Below the pieces are notes generated by a model. That model saw only the letters and a list, made by a program, of their open reading frames with translations. It had not been told where the DNA came from and ran no database searches. A program made the translations under genes and the position numbers. Shown here one piece after another: positions 1 to 12,848 of a DNA stretch of 64,000 nucleotides. This DNA comes from Reticulitermes lucifugus (Eukaryota > Arthropoda > Insecta > Blattodea > Rhinotermitidae). The stretch lies in NCBI GenBank assembly GCA_026260175.1, contig JAKCWW010000576.1:1-64000 (forward strand). The letters are read 5' to 3'. Every line of letters starts with the position of its first letter. Positions within the stretch are counted from its first letter, which is position 1.

Positions 1-243
1 TTATTAAATGTTGCCCAACATGTTTCTAGCCTATATAAGGCTCATCTTCAGGGGCTCTTTTGTAGGCCTCCAACTAATCTATGGTGAAAGCAGCATGACC
101 GGTACAGATACCAATAACCAAATACATCTAACGGCTTTTTAAGAATTTTATATACCAATAATATAGCTGTTGTAATTTAAACAAAAGAGCCCCTGAAGAT
201 GAGCCTTATATAGGCTAGAAACATGTTGGGCAACATTTAATAA
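1..243. repeat. Foldback element with perfect 63-bp inverted arms carrying hammerhead-like motifs
   Basis: Bases 1-63 are the exact reverse complement of 181-243, around a 117-base centre. The right arm read on + has a CTGAAGA box at 193-199, a small stem (AGCC/GGCT with a 7-base loop, 202-216), a GAAA box at 218-221 and a further hairpin (ATGTT/AACAT) ending in TTTA. That order matches a hammerhead ribozyme core; the left arm carries the same in reverse. Perfect arm identity implies a recent event or gene conversion. The element may continue left of the window. A Penelope-like element terminal repeat is the favoured explanation; a MITE is the alternative. Confidence 0.7.
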
Positions 244-1424
244 AAATTGTGTTAAATAACATATACTGTGTACATTTGTCTACATAACATATATATAATA
301 ATAATTATGTTCAATATTTCACTACCGATGAATTATAAATTTGTGGCATTATAGTCAACATTCCGTTACAACTTCCTTACAGTATGAACACAGTACATTT
401 TTAGTGATTTTCTTAACATACAAACGCAATTCCAAACACAACTTTTAGATAGCCTTTCAGTCACCAGTTTCCTTTAGGCTCCTTTTTAATAGTCCTCCAA
501 TGGAGGCCTGCGCCCCCTGTTCTTTGAAGTGGTTTCCACCCTTCAGGTTTCCTGCCTAAACCTAATGCATATATTTCTGAATTCCCCCACGCGTGGTACT
601 TGTCCTTCCCGTTTCATCCTCCACTAATAATTCTGATATAGGTCTATATAAACATTGGCTTATGTAAAAGGGGCTGCCTAAATTATATCCAATGTGAAAT
701 GTACGGCGAGTTTTAAATTGTTCATGAAAATTTACGGCTGTGGTTGTGCAGCTTCAGAGTCGTGAATATGGCAACAACGTCCGTAATTTACATGAGGATG
801 ACTTTTCTTTAAAATAAACCATCTTACACGTCACCATGAATTGTCATATTTTTCCAGTCTACCGTTAACTGTATTTTCTTACATAGGTAAAACAGAGTTA
901 GTCATGTGTGTTCCAGCTACCATGTTTATATCCAAATAAAGAAGAATTATCTAATTTAAAATGTACGTAAAGAGCATGCATGCACTCTGTATATAATTCA
1001 GTCTGTTTTTAAACAACTGAGAAGTCATTGCAAAATTACGGGGAACGATCCCATAAATACAATGTAAACCTGCCTGGTATTGCAGTTACAGGAATGAACA
1101 GGCATACATTATCCACTGAACATGTATAGAAGACAAAATGGTAACGTATAACGGCTTTTATTCTGGCTAGAGAAGGCCAGGAAAAATAAACTAAGACTTT
1201 GATATTATATGTGTCTTCGTTACACACTACCAGTGTCCACAATTAACATATACACATCGATAAGAGTGTCAGCATAAAATTCCAGAGTCAGGAGATAATA
1301 TCGTAAATTAAAAATTAAAGATCATTATTGTAATAGATACCGTCACTAAATAGAGTTGTAAAACTGAGTAGGGGTAAAATGTGCTTCAAAATGAAGAGAA
1401 CCATTACATTTTAGGCGCTTTCGC

Positions 1425-1640
1425 GTAGTCCGTCTGTCTGCATGTATCAGCGCTGCTACCACTGATCGGAGTTCCGTGAAGTTTTGTATTTGGGACGTTT
1501 ATGAAAATCTGTCGGGAATCTCCAATTTGGTTGAAGTCGGACAAAAATATCGGGCACTTTACATGAAGACTTACGTGAATTGTTATTGTTTCCGGTGACA
1601 AACTGGCCATAAAAGCATTTTTGTTCAGCACTTATTTTTA
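1425..1640 (+). repeat. Dispersed repeat, copy 1 (pairs with 18205-18420)
   Basis: This segment resembles 18205-18420 in the same orientation. Shared landmarks in the same order are a TTGGGAC/TTTGGGAC block, an ATCTGTCGGGAAT-like block, an AAATCGGACA/AAGTCGGACA block and an ACTTTACA...AACTTA block. No coding frame is shared, so it looks like a piece of an uncharacterised interspersed repeat rather than a gene. Boundaries are approximate. Confidence 0.45.
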
Positions 1641-1911
1641 TATTGTTGACATTGACGTGTATCTCAACAATACACACTGAAACCATTGTTTCCTTTCTAT
1701 TGAAATAATTGTTAAGCGAACGCGGCACAATATTACATTATAGGTATATTGCCTATGCTATTTTTATGTCTTGTTCACTTACTGTTACACTTTATGCTGT
1801 ACCTACAGTTTCAGTCTTGTAATGGTGTCAGTTAAGACATTGTGTTTCTTCTTACTTGTGCTATGCATTCTAATAAACTGAATTTTTAATTTGTTGTGGC
1901 AATACGGTATG

Positions 1912-1934
1912 ATATATATATATATGTATATATA
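1912..1934. repeat. (TA)n microsatellite
   Basis: An uninterrupted run of TA with one TG step, followed by a short ATTG break. Simple repeat with no associated gene. Confidence 0.8.
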
Positions 1935-4900
1935 TTGTATCATGTGTGGTGCGTGTTTGTGTTCGAGAGTGTGACAGATTCCGTTGTAGGAATGTACGGA
2001 ATGTCCATAAGAAAGTTCTGCAGTTGGTTTCTGTGTGTAGGCTATCGTTGTTACGAACATCTGACTTTCATATTATTGATTTCCCCTACTTCATAAGAGT
2101 GTAAAATTTCGCGTGATATATCAGTTTCGCGAAGTAATTTGATTTCCACGCGACCACCTTCAGTTAATTTTAACCCCTTTGCAGAGCCACTGAAGACTGA
2201 ACACTGAGGAGAAGGAAGAGGGAGATAATCGTAATAATAAGAAGAACAAAGTGTGGGGATGTAGCGAGAGATATGACTTTTATTCGGGAAAGAGGAAGTA
2301 CAACGGCTCTGAAGGTTGCCAGGCAGTGTACTATCTTACTTCTCGTAACGTTATATTGCAGGCAAGTGAAGAGAAGGTAAGGTGACAGGAAGCGTACTGC
2401 TTTGAGAACGCTGCAGCATGTAGACGTTGAGCAGTCACTGTGTTAGCACTGAATTGAAAAATTAAAGCCCTTCCTCAAAGAGAACACAGTCATCTTCATT
2501 ATACTGACCAACCAGCTACTACTGTTTCGGGGAAGCTCGTATAATCGCTGTTTATCGTGAATATCATATAAAAAATAAAACATAGTTAATTCTTCAGCGA
2601 ACTTTTGACAGTTAATTCGTCTTTAGTACTTAAACAGAAGACATCTTCGTGACGTAACTCACCGTGTATTACGTCATTGAAGTAGTTTACAGAAGAAAAC
2701 GTATTGGTGCACAGCGGTATGTCTAACGGCTTATAAACGTACGTGTATGGCCATGCAAACACCTGTTGCTGGTATGCAAAATTGGCCCTTCTTCTAGAAA
2801 CACCTTATGCAACAAAATGATACGTACTTCCATTTCAATATGCCATAAGCTTTTGTTATACTTATTGTGTTTCTGCTTCTAGAATTTCATTGGTTATTAC
2901 TCCTACATACGACGTTTTTAATGGAGTCACATACTGATTCCTCCGTTCTGTTTTGCCTTAGGCCTTCTTCATTTCAGTGTTTTCGACAGATGAAATTATC
3001 ATTTGTTTATGACCATCTTATTGTGATATTTAAGCCTCACTTCCCATAATTATCTTTCTCTGTGACATAAAGTACTTTTGCACTGCTCTTCTTGACATCT
3101 TCTCATACAATAAGCATGTTTTGATGTTGTACCTATCATTAGATACCACACCATGAAGACGTATGGAGGTCGCGCTCTTCTTTGCAGGACGGGTTAAACA
3201 CTGTGAGGATGAAACTAAAAGAATAATTTTCTTAAATACACAAAATTAGCTATGCGAAACCGTTTCGTGCAACACTATAGTATAATTACACGTTTATTGT
3301 CTAAAATTGTACCTCCCACCTAATAGGCCTAAATATTCTGCAACTTTTTTAGTTGGATTTTGTTTTGCTGTTTCTGCATATTCACTACGTTTGTGAGCTC
3401 TGGCTGTAGAGGATTATAGAATTAATTATAAAATTAATAGAGTGCTTGATTGCAGCTTTGAACAGTTTCTTCCCTTTATTATTGCTATTAGTAATTACTG
3501 TTATGTTGAATCTTAGATAAACTAAAGCAGCTTTATTAGTGGTAGACTCGACTTCACTTTAGCAGCATCGTAATGAGCGCACAAGCAGAGGCAATGGGGT
3601 AATATTCCAGCTAATCCTACACGTATATTCATATCTGTTGGCCTGACATTTGTCTCTCCCATGACTTAGTTCTTTACAACTTTCTCCGAGATATTACAGC
3701 CCATTACTTTTCATGTCTAAACTATATATAATTCGCAGTCATAGTGCTCTGTCTTGCTTTCTTGTATTCCCCTACCTAAGTCCTTTCCGTATATTACACT
3801 TCTTTATTTTTCTTCTTCAAATATCCTTCACCTAAAATTCTTCTCTTTCCATTCGGCACCACGTTGAGGAGAAAGAAAGTGTGGAGGAAAGGAACCCAAA
3901 AGTCTGGGAAAACGAGATAAGCCAATCCAACTGAACACACATCCAACCACCCCTTACCCTGAAATTCTCCCCCCTTTCTCCTTTCAACCCCCTTTTGCAT
4001 CCTCAGGCAAGCTTCGTCATCTTAGAACTTTTTTATTCTGCCTTGAACCAAAGACTTGATGCTTGTTCTTCGAGCGAAAAATATGAATTAGGGGTGGAAG
4101 AGGTTGAAGAAGTTGGAACTATAGATTTTGTATGTCTCCTCCCTTTTTCTAAACATACCTTAAACCGTGGACTTAGGTAGAGGGAGGATTGGGTGGGGTT
4201 GTTTCATTCGTATACTTACCAACAACAGTCTTCTTTTGAAAGATAAGGGTGAGAGGAAGACGAATGGAATTTTCTGTACGATTTGTAAGGAATAAAGCTT
4301 TCAGAAATAGATCAGGCATTCTTCTATACAGCTCACACCCACATTCATATGGGCGGGGCATCACAATAAACCTTGTTACGTCAAAAGGGTTGCACCAAAG
4401 GCAAAGTGCTTCAGGGTATGATGACTTTTCAGCGATTCGATACGAGCGCTGCTCTCTGTGAAGAGCGACGTGTGCTTGTATGTGAAAATGAAGATAGGGT
4501 GATTTGAGGTGGAAAGTGAACCTCCCTCCTCTTCAATAGGAGCCGTAGTAGCGTGCGACAGACAATTGCAAGGTCCATGTGATCTGATGTCCCTGCAGCC
4601 CTTCATCAGTTCCCTTTATAACTCGTTTCCGCCAGCTGCTTCTAATTTTTTCTTTTATTTCATCCCTATCGCTATTTTTATTGTTTGTAAGAACTCGTGT
4701 GCAGTCCAATTTCAATTTCATCATTTTATTCAAGCCAGATATTTGTCGGTTACAGGGTTTCGTTCCCTAAACTCTGAGATCCAATATTATAATTTATTAT
4801 TTATGACAAATCGTGAAGTTTGCAGACGCGTTTCTTTTTCCACTGTAGGCCTGTTTCCATTCTAGAATAATGCCTTGAAAATTCTAGGCAAGATTTCGCT

Positions 4901-5610
4901 ATAAAGTTAATTCCATTCCGAAGAGTTCTTCTTGGCACAGTGATAGTCCTTCTGTGGTCAGGAAGTTTCCCGCATTTCATGGAACCCAAAAGGTTATTAC
5001 CATACTGACAAGTCTGTTGGTGGACTCTGTGTCATGAACTACATACTCTTAAACTTCATTTTAATACCACACTCCCTCTATACCTAGGTCTTCAAGTTTC
5101 CCCACCAAGTTTGTGTGTATATTTCTTGCCCATCTCATGCGTGCTACTGGCAAGGTTTTTATAATATCTGCAAATAGTGTGGAACAAAATGCAGTATATA
5201 AGGTGTGCCTATAATGGTGTGACGCTAGATGACTAACAATAATCTATAAATATAACAATAATAATGGGCAGTTCTGGTGTATTTTTCTATTATGTATCGC
5301 TGTGGCGGCGCCTCATTATAGTCTCCCAAAGAAATCAATCAGCGATGAGCAAGCCGAAATTTATTTAGTATGCTATGTCCTGTAATAAAGAACCTAGGAA
5401 CAAATCCTGTTTTATTGATCCTGTTTCGCCTGAATGAACTTGTAAGGAAATCGGGAATTGATGCCAGATAAAGATTGAGGTAATTATTATACTGCCCTAT
5501 GTTAATGTTGTCTTGGAATTGGTCTGTGAGACTGCAGAATGTTACGCTATAACGCTGTCAGGATGAGCTGGCATCACAGCCAAGTTTTCGAGTGCTTATT
5601 TCCAGAAAAT

Positions 5611-5906
5611 GTGGGCCGAGGTAGCGTAGTTGATATAGCGACTTGCTACGGGCCGGACGGTCTGGAGATTGAGTCCCTGGGGGGGTGAGATTTTCCGTAC
5701 CCGTCCACACCGGCCCTGGGGCCAACCCAGCCTCCTATACAATGGGTACCAGGTGTCTTTTCCGGGGATAAAGCGGCCAGGGCGTGGAGTTTATCACCCA
5801 CCCTCATCTAGTGCCAGGGTTAAAGAAAGAGTAGAGCTATGACTCTACTCCCCCTCTTGGCGTTCATGGCCCGTTCTAGGGAGACCTTTACCTTTACCTT
5901 CACCTT
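5611..5906 (+). mobile_element. tRNA-derived SINE (family A), intact, with 15-bp target duplication
   Basis: The element starts with a tRNA-like head: GAGGTAGCGTAGTTGATA fits a pol III A box, and GGAGATTGAGTCCC sits at the B-box position. A unique body follows, then a tail of ACCTTT repeats at about 5883-5906. It is flanked by a perfect 15-bp direct repeat, TTATTTCCAGAAAAT, at 5596-5610 and 5907-5921, the signature of LINE-machinery insertion. The perfect duplication and complete ends argue for recent insertion. Related, older copies lie at 9055, 31376, 34925 and 52470. Confidence 0.85.
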
Positions 5907-7814
5907 TTATTTCCAGAAAATACGATTGCTAGATATGGTAATATAGAGTCCATTGTGTTTCCTTTTTTATCCCTTCTCCCCTGCATCTCTCGTGTTTATT
6001 GCCGTACCTCTCACCTGATTGCTCTCCCAATTTAACCTTTTGCGTCTCTGCTGTTCTTTTGATGTTGAGCGGTGGCCATGGCAACCAGCCCGGCACACTG
6101 AAGCACGCTCGGTTGAGTCTGCTCTTCACTTCATCAGCACGATGAAATCTCTCCACGTTAGAGTCCTTGTTATGAGGGACATATTGCCGGTGAGTTTAAA
6201 GACATACCTCGATATATTTAAATAAATGAGCTGCTTCGTAACAACACCAGTAGATACAGAAAGATCTTGCAGACCGTAGTCGCCCAGGGCATTTACATGC
6301 GACCTAAGTATTCACGTTAGGATGAGAAAGAACTTCATTATTCTGTGTACACCCACGTTCTGGACCAGAGAAGTGGAAGGCCGCAGCCGTAACACGGAGG
6401 ACGTGATAATGCGCCCGCCTGGTCAAGGCTGGCGCACACCTCGAGGGGCGGAGATAGATGAGTGTGAAACAATCGTGGAATGATGATTAGCAGGAAAAAC
6501 CCGAAGGAACTAGGAGACAAATGTCCTTCAGTGCCATTTTCATCCACTAGAAATCTCACAGGGAGTCACCTGTCGTTGAAGCCGAGTATCCACAATGAGA
6601 ATTGAGTGTGTAATGACCTGAGGCACATCGCGACCAACGCTGAATAAAATAGTTAAATTATCTTAACAAGGCCCTCGGAACAAACTTCGGAACGTCCATA
6701 GTAGGTTCCGAGGTTGCGATTGAACATACACCGAGACACAAATACACAGAAGGCAAGATATTGTAATAATACCATTTTCTATCTTTTTACATAGGATATG
6801 GTTTAAAAAGCAGTCAAGTTGGTGTAGTGGTGAGGTTCAGGACTTGCGTTCGGTAGGTAACCTAACCGTCGTCTTAGTGTCGCTGTCACCATAAGCCTTA
6901 CACAGTCATCATGTTGGTACCCCTTACTAATGTGTAGAATTAAAGAGTATGAACCTGAGACGGTCTCTAGAGATGTGATATTCAGAAAACCTTTGGTAAA
7001 TATTCGTCGGTTAGACGAACACAAGAATACGATAAGGCGGTGATAAAATAATCCAATTTCCCTTTATTTAAAATAAGAAATCGAGGCTAAAAATTAGCAA
7101 GTGTTAATTACGTATGTGTGTAATTTTCGTGATTGTATTGTTTTCTCACAAGATGTGCGAGTAATTAGAATTAATGAGCCAGAACCACTTATTTCTAAGT
7201 GAATGATCTTTTGCGCGAACCGTTTGTTGTGACGTTTAAACTTTTCCGTCTAAGCGGCCATAGCAAGCTGTATGCATTTTCACAACTTTAATACCTTTAG
7301 GGCTATTATATGCTTGAATTATTAAGGAACCTCACCTTTACAACGATCGATTGAAGAGCTTTGTGACACAAAAAAGGCGAAATGTAAGGGCAAAAAAAAA
7401 AATAAAAGGAAACTGTGAACTTAAAGGGTGGAAGAGAGGTCATTTTGCCAGTTTCACATGCATTATACACGGATAGCGGGCGGCCGTGCATAACATATGA
7501 TTATTGACTTACATGCCTGTTAGTGGTTGCCATTGTTACGAGTCGACTGCTTTCCATTGTACACGTGGCACACTCGTAGCCAAATAAATGAGAGTAATTT
7601 GTGAAGCATAAGACTGAATAAGAAAGGAATTCGATATTGTAATATCGACGTTGGAAGTGCCTAGAAGAATGTAATCGTTTTGTAGTTGTTCTGAACTTTC
7701 GTTTTAAATAAATTTAAATTATTATAGTAGTGACGTAACAAATACGTTAGACAAAGACGTACCGTACGTAATGAAGGCAGTAACTGTGAAAAAATATGTG
7801 TTTTTATAAGGACG

Positions 7815-8190
7815 CTGAGGGAAAGGAACAGAAATGAGCTGAAATTATGTAAAGTAGCAGCACTGCTAACTTTGATATACGGAAATGAATCGTGAACAAT
7901 AAATTGAAGAGACGTAAGCAGAATGCAATGAGTACAACATTTAAATTCTGATCTAGGTTAGACTGTATTAAGAGTGGCGATATTAAGGAACGAAACAAAA
8001 TAGATGAACAAGGGCAAAACTGGATAAACAACTTGAAAAGAACGACTGATGCATCCCGGAATATATTCTGCAGTATAGGCCAATAAGACGCCGCGGTGAG
8101 GAAGAACTTGGAAAATACGGAAATTTGGTAAATGAAGTCGAAACAGGCGATTGCCCTACACCGTGGAAGGAAGAATAAGAAGAAATAAAA
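7815..8190 (+). pseudogene. Decayed LINE reverse-transcriptase C-terminal fragment
   Basis: Translation on + with frame changes gives the remains of a LINE ORF2 C-terminal region. A segment reading LKLCKVAALLTLIYGNES is followed by KLKRRKQNA, then KIDEQGQNWINNLKR. These fit the common insect LINE pattern of a LYGSE/W motif, a basic block and a DKIDEYRQNW-type block. At about 8085-8170 is a remnant of the terminal RPRKRW / EAGTG region, read as VETGDCPTPWKEE. Several stop codons and frameshifts are present, so it is dead. Confidence 0.6.
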
Positions 8191-8727
8191 TTATTCTCAT
8201 TGGACTTATATACTTATCTATAAAAATACCTGTATCTTAATTCCGTTAATTATTTTTAAAGTGTACTCTACAAACAGGACTCTAAGCTGTTGGGAAATTC
8301 CTTAAAGAAGTGCCTGTTAGAACTGTTTATAACAAGTCTTATAACCTGACAAGCTAAACAGATAACAAACAGTCCTTCACAACTGGTTACATCACGAGAC
8401 ATTAGTGCACAGGAAGGCGCGCTAGATAGAGGAAGGTAGTGGTGTACATCATTCTGAACCTCCAATGTCGTAGGGCTACGCAAATTCATAGCTGGTGATA
8501 CTAAATTTATACTTTAAAAACTGAAAGTCAGTTGCAGTTTCTAACACCTTATGTCAGTATGTGCATTACCGGCTCCAATTTCAATGAAATATTTGGTTTT
8601 CTGTATGTATTCTAGATCAGCCACAGTGAAAGGATGTAACATAACATTATTTATGTTGAGAAGCGTTACAATTTATTCACATAGCACGCCCCAGTTAGTC
8701 CGCCCAGAATATCCACATTTTCAGAGG

Positions 8728-8900
8728 CTGTGCCATGGCTCAGGAACTTAGTCTCCGGCCTGTTACCACGAAAAACCGGATTCGATCCCAGACCAGTCCA
8801 TGTGGAATTTTTGATGGACAGGGTGACACTGGGGCTTGTTTTTCTGCGAGTACTTCTGCTTTCGTCTGTCACTACCATTTCACCAATGCTCCACATTCTT
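8728..8900 (+). mobile_element. SINE (family B), degenerate copy
   Basis: Begins with GGCTGTGCCATGGCTCAGG, matching the 5' head of the family B copies at 12849-13126 and 57345-57636 (which lie on -). A B-box-like GGATTCGATCCC follows, then the shared GTCCATGTGGA and GTGACACTGGGGC blocks. It is more diverged than the other copies and I see no clear target duplication. The 3' boundary is approximate. Confidence 0.65.
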
Positions 8901-9054
8901 AGTGCATTCCTCTACCACCGTGTATAATATTAGCAGACGACAGCGTCATTAAATAATACGCTTTCTCTTCTCCTAAACTTTTCCGACTAATAGGCCTATA
9001 TTTTTTAAAAATATTGAAATGTGTAAAATGGTAAAGTTTTGCCTGTGTTTAACT

Positions 9055-9272
9055 AAGCAGTGCGTCTTGGAGGCACATGAGGGCGAGGAAGTATAGCCCC
9101 ATGTATTCTCAACTTCCGCGCAAGTTGTGGTGAGTGGTCAGATTCACACTCCGGCCTCTTTGCCCTCAAGGAAACATTCCCCATTATTCTTGGACTGGGT
9201 GGGATGCTAAAACTCCTGCCCCTGTCGGGAATCCAATCCCGATTCCAATATCGTCCAGTCTGTATCCGTCTC
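9055..9272 (-). mobile_element. SINE (family A-like), old copy
   Basis: Read on -, the tRNA-like B-box region at about 9220-9243 (GGGATTGGATTCCCGACA on -) is followed by a body resembling the 5.6 kb and 35 kb copies, including a CCGGAGTGTGAATCTG-type stretch. No flanking duplication is visible and the copy is well diverged. Confidence 0.45.
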
Positions 9273-10944
9273 ATTATTTCTGCTGTCGGTTACCGCGTGG
9301 CTTGTCCTGACATGTAATAACATCGTGTGTAAGATCTACAGCAACGATTCTTGTCACTGATAGGCAGCGGTGCAACTGAGAATGGATCACGTGTTGAAAG
9401 GATAAGTTCCTTGACACTCCTCCTCCATTCATCTCGAGTACTGGAACATGACAGACAGCGTTCAAGCAGTGATCTCTCGCGTTCACTGTCACGAGAATAT
9501 CTCATCAATCAGTTTTCTTTGTTTCTGTCTGTTTTTTTTCTTATCACCGTGAAATATATTTGCATGGAGTTTTTATCTCCTAGATTAGTTAATCGCTTCT
9601 TTATGTAGATGTTATAGTAATAATACTGTTATAGTAATAACAAAGGTGCCTGGGTACGTGTATGTTGTTAACCTAAAGAGAGATACTAGCTTCCTTTTGA
9701 CGTTCATAATTTCATTCACTTTCTACTTCTTGTGTCATCCTTTAGAAACTTACCAGATACAGCTGTTAACTAAACTTGTGAGAAGCTTTTCGGAGCTCTG
9801 AAGTGATGGCGGTAATGGCGATGATTTTACTTATACCTTTAAAAATCAGACGGATTTGCTAACACTTGTTCTGCAACAGTGTAATGACAATGCATTAACC
9901 TACTGCTTTATGACTCCTTAATTCGTCAATTAGGTCTGCTTAACTTCTGATGGAAATGGTGTTTAAATTCCGATATACTCGAACGTTAGAGTCCGGATTA
10001 AAAGAGGATTTACCTGATGCGTGCAATGGAGCGCAGCGTGGACAAGTAGATCATTCTGCAGTGTCCATTCATTAGCCTAAGTAGATATTGCGAGAGTGCT
10101 GGCCAGTCTCCGAGGAGAGAAGCCGCAGTGTGCTCCGTCAGTATAAATAAATTTTAAACCCTTTCCCCACCCTCCTATTTCACGTCAGGTGTTGTACTTT
10201 CCCAGAAAAGACTCAGAAATAGGACAACCAACGCCCACACAACCTACGCTTATTTGGCCTTCGCTGCGCCAACCTACACCCAAGAGCGATTTCAGGTTTC
10301 CCGTAATTCAGCACAACCTTATAAATAAGTGTATTTGCTTCCTTTTAAGATACTTGATATAAAACCTAACCATAATTTTTCTTCGTATTTTATATGTGTG
10401 GAAAAGCCTAAATAAGCCAATTGAGGATGTTCGAGAAAAAATGGCGGAGTATATTGGAGTTAAGAAATTTAACTAAGAAAAGAAAATAGAGAAAATTGCA
10501 TGGTGAAGAGGTTCTTTCTTTGTACTCTTTATCAGAGATTATTAGGTTCATCAATTCAAGGAGAATGTAGTGGAAGGTTTATGTAGACGAGATCCACATC
10601 CATTTAGGTTACGAAATAGTATGATAGACAGAAGCGCCGGGGGCACCATGGCCTGGCTAGGTGAATGATAATGAAGAGTATCCTACAATAATGGGGGATG
10701 TTAATTGGATTCAAATGTCTCGAGGTAGCGTTCACTGGCAGTGGAAAACGGTAATAAAATTTAGTTTTCATAAAAATCAAGAACTTTCTTGACTAATTGA
10801 GAAAGAGTAAGCTTCTAAAAGACTCAGATTTACGAATTAGTTACAATAAATCTCGTTTGCTTGTAGATGTTCTGACTTCGAGTTTTCTAATACTTGGGGT
10901 GGGCTGAGACCGAGTCTATTGGGACTGCTGTCGCCAGTGGTCTT

Positions 10945-11105
10945 GTTGTCCTAGCCCCGGATGATGAATGAATATGGAGCAATGGTGGAGAGATAAGTGA
11001 CATGGAAACTTCGGAGTATAACGGAGCAAATTCTAGTCCAGTGCCACATCATCCAGTGGACTAACCTGGGATGGAAGCCAGACCTCCGCATTGATGAACT
11101 TACGA
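10945..11105 (-). mobile_element. SINE (family B), heavily decayed remnant
   Basis: The + strand order GGAGCAATGGTGGA, GACATGGAAACTTCGGAG, CCAGTGCCAC, CCAGTGGACTAACCTGGGAT, CCAGACCTCCGC parallels the 12.9 kb and 57.4 kb copies (GGAGCACCGGTGGA, ACAGGGGAAAACCGAAGGA, CCAGTGCCAC, ATGGACTGACCCGGGAT, CGGACCTCCGC). Identity is clearly lower, so this is an old insertion. Confidence 0.5.
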
Positions 11106-11654
11106 ATATTCGCCTGAACTGTGTCTTGGTCTTGTTTTCTTTAATTTACGTACAGACCGTATGACTTATAAAATACTGGAATTCTCTCTTGTTTAGTTGC
11201 ATTGAAACACTTCCCCACGCACCCCATTCATCCGCTTTTACTTACCCTCATGTGTTCCTAGTTAGCTGGTAGGGAATGATAAATTTTGTATAAAGATTTG
11301 CTAGGGGATATTGATTTCTAGTGGGATGAGGTGGGAGGGTTTCAAGGGGAGGGTAACTTGAAAGTATCTTGCGATCGTGATGTTTAGCCAAGTAAGACTC
11401 TGGCACATCAAAACAGCCGATGTGGGAGGGGTGCATACACTGTACACCCTGGTGTCAGGCCAAGAATAGTTAATGACAGAAATGTTTGAAGTTTTAACCC
11501 TCTCCGAGTTCTGGAGAGAATGAGTTGTTTCGTACTGCGGGATTAGAATTGTTAGGTTACTTAAATGACTATAAGGAGCAGAATCATACTTGTGACTTTT
11601 ACAGTAGCTCAGCTAGTCAAGAAATGATTTTCCTTTTATGAACCTAAACTCCCA

Positions 11655-12040
11655 GTACCATGTACTAGGGGTTTCACAATCCTTACTATAAAGCATATAA
11701 TCTTCTGAGATGTTACGAAGGTGATACCAGTACTAAGAGGGGCAACTGGAACCATCTCAAAATCAATCGGAAGGTACTTGAGCAGCGTAACTAGAAAGCA
11801 CGACATCAAGGAACTACACAAACCAGCCATATTGGACACTGCGCACATAATTCGGGAAGTACTAATGTATAAGTACAAAGCGTTTATCGTTGGGAAACAG
11901 AATTAAATGTACCATATATTGTAACGACAGATGAGCTGTATCATTATATACCCTAAAACATGGTTTGTTTCAGGTATATAAGAGTAAATAACCTGCATAA
12001 AAGAAATTATTGATGATAATAATAATAATAACAATAGGTG
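11655..12040 (+). mobile_element. 3' end of a LINE: ORF2 C-terminus, 3' UTR and ATAA-rich tail
   Basis: The frame containing ATG 11721 reads DVTKVIPVLRGATGTISKS just upstream and through the Met, then IKELHKPAILDTAHIIREVL, ending at a TAA before 11907. The VIP-V-GATGT-SKS and ELQK-AILGTAHI-RKVL pattern is the conserved C-terminus of an insect LINE ORF2 lineage. It is followed by a short 3' UTR and a GATGATAATAATAATAATAA microsatellite tail at about 12012-12033, as expected at a LINE 3' end. An in-frame stop lies just upstream of 11703, so the copy is truncated or inactive. Confidence 0.7.
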
Positions 12041-12848
12041 AAAAATACAAATTATGCAGTTTATCCTTTACAGTTTTCTCCATCCTTGTGTCATATCCTC
12101 TCTCGTAAGTCGAAATATTCTCTTCGACAAGCAGTTCCAAAATGCGATGTATCTATTTCCTACTAAGCTATTGAATTAATTTTGCTTTCCGCTGCTTCAG
12201 TCTCTGTTCGTCATTCAGAGCCCAATATTTTTGAGTTGATACAACATCGTTAACTCACGTCCTACAGCGGTACTTCCCATCATCCTGTCACTTCAAATCC
12301 CTGTCGAAGGCGGAGAAATATTTCCAAGCTGGATCTATCCTCGTTCCTGTAACTGCGCCGACGTCTGTGTCCTTTTGTGTTGCTTTCAATTTCAACTTTA
12401 CACGTAATATGCACTACTGAACTTACAGAGGCAACTACGTGTGTAACGCACCGCTTCTTGTTGTTTCCTGTGTGCGTGAGAGGCAAGTTACGGTCAGTGA
12501 ACTTCGTAAAGAGCATCTGGAATTTCTGTTACATCCGCCGTAGCTAGAAGCGCGCTCGTTAGTGCTCAACACTGACCAGTGTGACGCGTATTTGTTATCC
12601 CATAAAATGAAACAAAGTCCCTGTCTTTTGGCCTGTTTTAGCAAACCATCTAATAACCTGAAATGTGAGCTCGTAATGACGATGACGGTCCTCTGCGATC
12701 TGAACGGCATGCAGTTTCTGCCCAGAACGTGGAAGTAGCAATGTGCTCCGAAACGCTGATGAATGTCTGCCAAATTATAAGTCTTAAAATCAGAAAAGAT
12801 CGTAATGTTGATATAATGACGTAATTTCTAACATCCGCGTCATTAGAA

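Noticed and set aside
6818-6870. tRNA-like GGTGTAGTGGT stretch
   Set aside because: It resembles an A box, but there is no B box at the right distance and no cloverleaf can be drawn.
12280-12773. Overlapping ORFs of 112 and 78 codons on -
   Set aside because: Part of the translation (ADIHQRFGAHCYFH) vaguely recalls a chance frame seen in insect repeat leaders, but there is no conserved domain and the frames overlap out of phase.
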